Shown: positions 61,725 through 64,000 of the stretch, one piece after another
How positions within the stretch are numbered: the stretch's first letter is position 1
Layout of the letters: each line of letters begins with the position of its first letter
Notes under the pieces: generated by a model
Database searches by the model: none
What the model saw: the letters and a program-made list of their open reading frames with translations, nothing else
What the model was told of the DNA's origin: nothing
From: Roseimicrobium gellanilyticum
Lineage (GTDB): Bacteria > Verrucomicrobiota > Verrucomicrobiia > Verrucomicrobiales > Verrucomicrobiaceae
DNA: 64,000 bases
Direction of reading: 5' to 3'
Assembly: GCF_003315205.1 (NCBI RefSeq)
Contig: NZ_QNRR01000005.1
Span: forward strand, 186,001 to 250,000
Translations under genes and position numbers: made by a program

Positions 61725-63614
61725 ATGCTTCATCGTCTTGCCTTTGCCTGCCTCGCCGTGACTGTGGTCGCGTGGTCTAGTGCAGCCCCTGCCGCCGAAA
61801 TCGCCCCCTACACCATGCGCGGGGGATTGCCGAACTTCTGGAAGAAGGTGGTGGAGAAAGGTCCGGAGCCGGTGCGCATCAGCTACTTCGGTGGGTCCAT
61901 CACGGCGGGGGCGGGATCCAGCAAGCCGCAGTTCTGCTACCGTGAGATGCTCACCGAGTGGCTGAAGAAGGAAAATCCTGGTGTGCCATTCCAACCGTAC
62001 AATGCGGCCATTGGCGGCACGGGATCGTGGCTCGGTGCATTCCGTTGCTGGAATGACGTGGGTTATCAGCGTCCGGATCTCGTGATTGTGGAGTTCGCGG
62101 TGAATGATGGCGGGGCGCCGGAGGAACAGGTGATTGCCAGCATGGAGGGGATTGTGCACCAGCTTCGCACGAAGACGCCGTCCAAGCCGGACATCCTCTT
62201 TGTGTACACACTGGTGAAGGGACACCTGGAGGACTTCAAAGCCGGGAAGCTGCCGCCGACCATGCAGTATCATGAGAAGGTGGCGGAGCACTATGGCATC
62301 CCCAGTGTGGTGATGGCGAAGCATGCCGCGGATCAAATCCTTGGCGGGAAGATGACCATCGAGGAGTTCGCCAAGGACAACGTGCATCCTACAGACGCGG
62401 GCTACGCGTTGTACCTCGAAGCGCTGAAGCCTTTCTTCGCAGCCGTGAAGAGCGCGCCTGTGGCAAAGGAAGTGGTGAAGGCTGAAGTGCCTGCACCGCT
62501 GTCCCCGAAGCCGATGGAGAACGCGCGTCTCGTGCCCTATGACTGGGCACAGATGGATGACGGCTGGCTCGGCTGGCAGCTCAGCACGTCTGGCAATCTG
62601 CCTCATGTGGCGGTGAGTGACAAAGCAGGTGCGACCATCGCGCTGAAGTTCAAAGGTTCGCAGATCGGCATCTATGACATCATTGGACCCGACACGGGCA
62701 ACCTGGAATACAGCCTCGATGGCAGCGAGTGGAAGCTGAAGGTGAACTTCGACAAGTATTGCCTGACCTACCATCGCGCGGCTTCTACGGTCTTCGCACG
62801 CGACCTGGATCCGAAGGTGGAGCATGAGCTGAAGATGCGCATCGCCGCCGAACCACCGAAGGACAGCAAGGGTCGCTTCACACGCCTCGGCTGGTTCCTC
62901 GTGGATGGCGAAGTGAAGGATCCCATGGCTGGGATGGATCCGCTGGCGCGTATTGATTCCATCTATGCCGGCATGAAGCCCGTGACGTGGAAGGCGCCTG
63001 AAGCCCGCTGGACGAATCTGGAGAAGACCAAGGCCAAGCTGGAGAACGGTCCTGCACTCACCATGGTGATGCTGGGTGACAGCATCATCGGCGACACCAG
63101 CAGCTCAAACTTCGAACTGCTGGTGGGCCGTGACTATCCGAAGTGCACCGTGAAGAAGATCGTGAGCGTGCGTGGTTCCACGGGCTGCTGGTATTACAAG
63201 GACCCTGAGCCGCTTGAGCAGTACGTGCTGCGTCATTCGCCCGACCTGCTTGTGATTGGTGGCATCAGCCAGCGTGGTGACATCGCGTCTATCCGCTCTG
63301 TGATCCAGCAGACGCGTGCGAAACTCCCCAATGTGGAAGTGCTCCTGCTCACGCCCACCTTCGGCAGCCCGCAGGCCGACTATGTGAAGAACTTCACGCC
63401 TCAACCTGACAAGAAGGCCTTCGCCTACCGTGCCGAGCTTCAGGAGCTCGCCGTGCAGGAGAAATGCGGCTTCTTCGACATGACGGCACCTTGGATGGAT
63501 TACATGAAGAGCAGTGGCTATGCGCAGGATTCCTTCAAGCGGGATCCCATCCACGCGAATCAGCGCGGCATGCAGATCCTGGGCAGGCTGATGCGGGAGT
63601 TTTTGAAGCTGTGA
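61725..63614 (+). CDS. exported protein with two SGNH/GDSL hydrolase domains
   Basis: A 629-residue exported protein with a signal peptide (about 1-24). The N-terminal SGNH domain (about 50-245) has block I YFGGSITAGAGSS (GDS replaced by GGS), VEFAVNDGG and DNVHPTDAGY. A central beta-rich domain (about 265-400) follows. The C-terminal domain (about 430-628) again has SGNH-type motifs: MVMLGDSIIGDTSS (a normal GDS), IGGISQRGD and KRDPIHANQRGM (Asp-x-x-His). So the gene holds two hydrolase units with different block I. Such enzymes deacylate polysaccharides. It is divergent from the serpin-like pair (121 bp between starts). Confidence 0.88.
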   Translation: MLHRLAFACLAVTVVAWSSAAPAAEIAPYTMRGGLPNFWKKVVEKGPEPVRISYFGGSITAGAGSSKPQFCYREMLTEWLKKENPGVPFQPYNAAIGGTGSWLGAFRCWNDVGYQRPDLVIVEFAVNDGGAPEEQVIASMEGIVHQLRTKTPSKPDILFVYTLVKGHLEDFKAGKLPPTMQYHEKVAEHYGIPSVVMAKHAADQILGGKMTIEEFAKDNVHPTDAGYALYLEALKPFFAAVKSAPVAKEVVKAEVPAPLSPKPMENARLVPYDWAQMDDGWLGWQLSTSGNLPHVAVSDKAGATIALKFKGSQIGIYDIIGPDTGNLEYSLDGSEWKLKVNFDKYCLTYHRAASTVFARDLDPKVEHELKMRIAAEPPKDSKGRFTRLGWFLVDGEVKDPMAGMDPLARIDSIYAGMKPVTWKAPEARWTNLEKTKAKLENGPALTMVMLGDSIIGDTSSSNFELLVGRDYPKCTVKKIVSVRGSTGCWYYKDPEPLEQYVLRHSPDLLVIGGISQRGDIASIRSVIQQTRAKLPNVEVLLLTPTFGSPQADYVKNFTPQPDKKAFAYRAELQELAVQEKCGFFDMTAPWMDYMKSSGYAQDSFKRDPIHANQRGMQILGRLMREFLKL

Positions 63615-63633
63615 GAACGAGAGGTCGGGGTGC

Positions 63634-64000
63634 TCAGTTTGCCGCTTGGGCACCCGCCTTCAATTCCGCCAGCATCTTCAGCAGGTGCTTCGTGAGAATA
63701 TCAGAGGCGTCCTTCTGCACATTGTTTGTGCCGAGCCATGTCTCATAGCCACCGAGTTCATGCTGCGCCGGCGTGGGGAGGTAACCACCCGAACCATTCG
63801 CCAGTTCAATCATGAAGGTGCGCGGGAAGGGACTTTTCTTTTTGATCTCCAATCCGATCTCCACAAACACCTCAAACGGCATCGTCACGATAGCCTGGTC
63901 ACCGATGCACAGGGCCTGGAGCAGCACGGGCATGGTTTCCGGAGCTTCGGCGGCGCTGAGGGTGCGATAGGCGTAGTTCTCCGTTTTGCCGGGGAGCTTT
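63634..64000 (-). CDS. neutral/alkaline ceramidase-like exported protein, N-terminus outside window
   Basis: The frame is open to the window edge, so only the C-terminal ~120 residues are seen. LQALCIGDQAIVTMPFEVFVEIGLEIKK, then IELANGSGGYLPTPAQHELGGYETWLG, resemble the end of the neutral/alkaline ceramidase-like family found in planctomycetes and verrucomicrobia. Members hydrolyse the amide bond of ceramide or act on related lipids; the zinc site lies in the missing part. It converges with the double-SGNH gene (19 bp between stops). Confidence 0.75.
   Translation of the reverse strand, partial: KLPGKTENYAYRTLSAAEAPETMPVLLQALCIGDQAIVTMPFEVFVEIGLEIKKKSPFPRTFMIELANGSGGYLPTPAQHELGGYETWLGTNNVQKDASDILTKHLLKMLAELKAGAQAAN

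Noticed and set aside
61635-62825. A 396-codon minus-strand ORF inside the double-SGNH gene
   Set aside because: Shadow frame, high Arg/His content, no recognisable domain.
1-64000. CRISPR arrays, tRNA or rRNA genes
   Set aside because: I saw no regularly spaced repeats and no tRNA- or rRNA-like sequence; a dedicated scan (tRNAscan-SE, Infernal) would settle it.

Overview
The window is chromosomal DNA from a heterotrophic Gram-negative bacterium, most probably a member of the Verrucomicrobiota (Verrucomicrobiales-like). The evidence is the mix of families: secreted DUF1549/DUF1553, DUF1501 and WD40/cytochrome proteins of the Planctomycetes-Verrucomicrobia type, Cys-type sulfatases, ThuA proteins, an autotransporter-type beta-strand repeat protein with a PEP-CTERM tail, a long chlamydia-like GlyA and an archaeal/eukaryal-type ProRS. 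I see no rRNA, tRNA, CRISPR array, integrase or transposase. Coding density is high and GC-rich, and many genes lack a clear Shine-Dalgarno sequence.

Layout. 1-9 kb: a truncated gamma-glutamyltransferase, a DMT exporter, a phosphate-type binding protein, two secreted sulfatases around a DUF2314 membrane protein and a secreted beta-propeller protein. 9-16.6 kb: a PIG-L-like protein, a metallophosphoesterase, an NtrC-type regulator, a GNAT-cupin fusion, a dihydropteroate synthase with altered active-site motifs, an FMN reductase and a PHP phosphatase. 16.6-22.2 kb: a secreted protein, a pseudopilin, proS, leuD and a regulated family II pyrophosphatase. 22.2-28.7 kb: a 0.8 kb gene-free stretch, the giant beta-repeat protein and trigger factor. 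29-39.2 kb: a tight five-gene minus-strand operon (DUF1549/1553, PPC protein, WD40/cytochrome protein, DUF1501 protein, M19-like protein). 39.3-46.2 kb: a cupin, a secreted alpha/beta hydrolase, a short-chain dehydrogenase, a GH75-like membrane protein, a phosphopantetheinyl transferase and biotin synthase. 46.2-54.7 kb: an orphan Imm1-like immunity gene between direct repeats, glyA, secreted esterases, a TPR protein and a patch of small orphan genes including a SUFU protein. 54.7-64 kb: rpmB, a degenerate J-domain protein, two ThuA paralogues around a GNAT gene, two tandem secreted serpin-like proteins, a double SGNH hydrolase and a truncated ceramidase-like gene.

How the genes fit together. 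Much of the window codes for envelope or exported proteins: sulfatases, SGNH and alpha/beta esterases, a GH75-like protein and the beta-repeat protein. That fits a bacterium living on sulfated, acylated polysaccharides. Housekeeping genes (proS, leuD, tig, bioB, glyA, rpmB) are scattered singly.

The most unusual signals are: (i) two secreted paralogues with serpin-like landmarks, including the hinge before the reactive loop; (ii) the exported haem/WD40/DUF1501/M19-like operon; (iii) two families of short palindromic repeats, one REPIN-like and one bracketing an orphan immunity gene and overlapping neighbouring stop codons; (iv) enzymes with replaced catalytic or ligand residues (DHPS, M19, Gfo/Idh/MocA, PIG-L, J-domain). 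All functional names come from reading motifs by eye; no database search was run.
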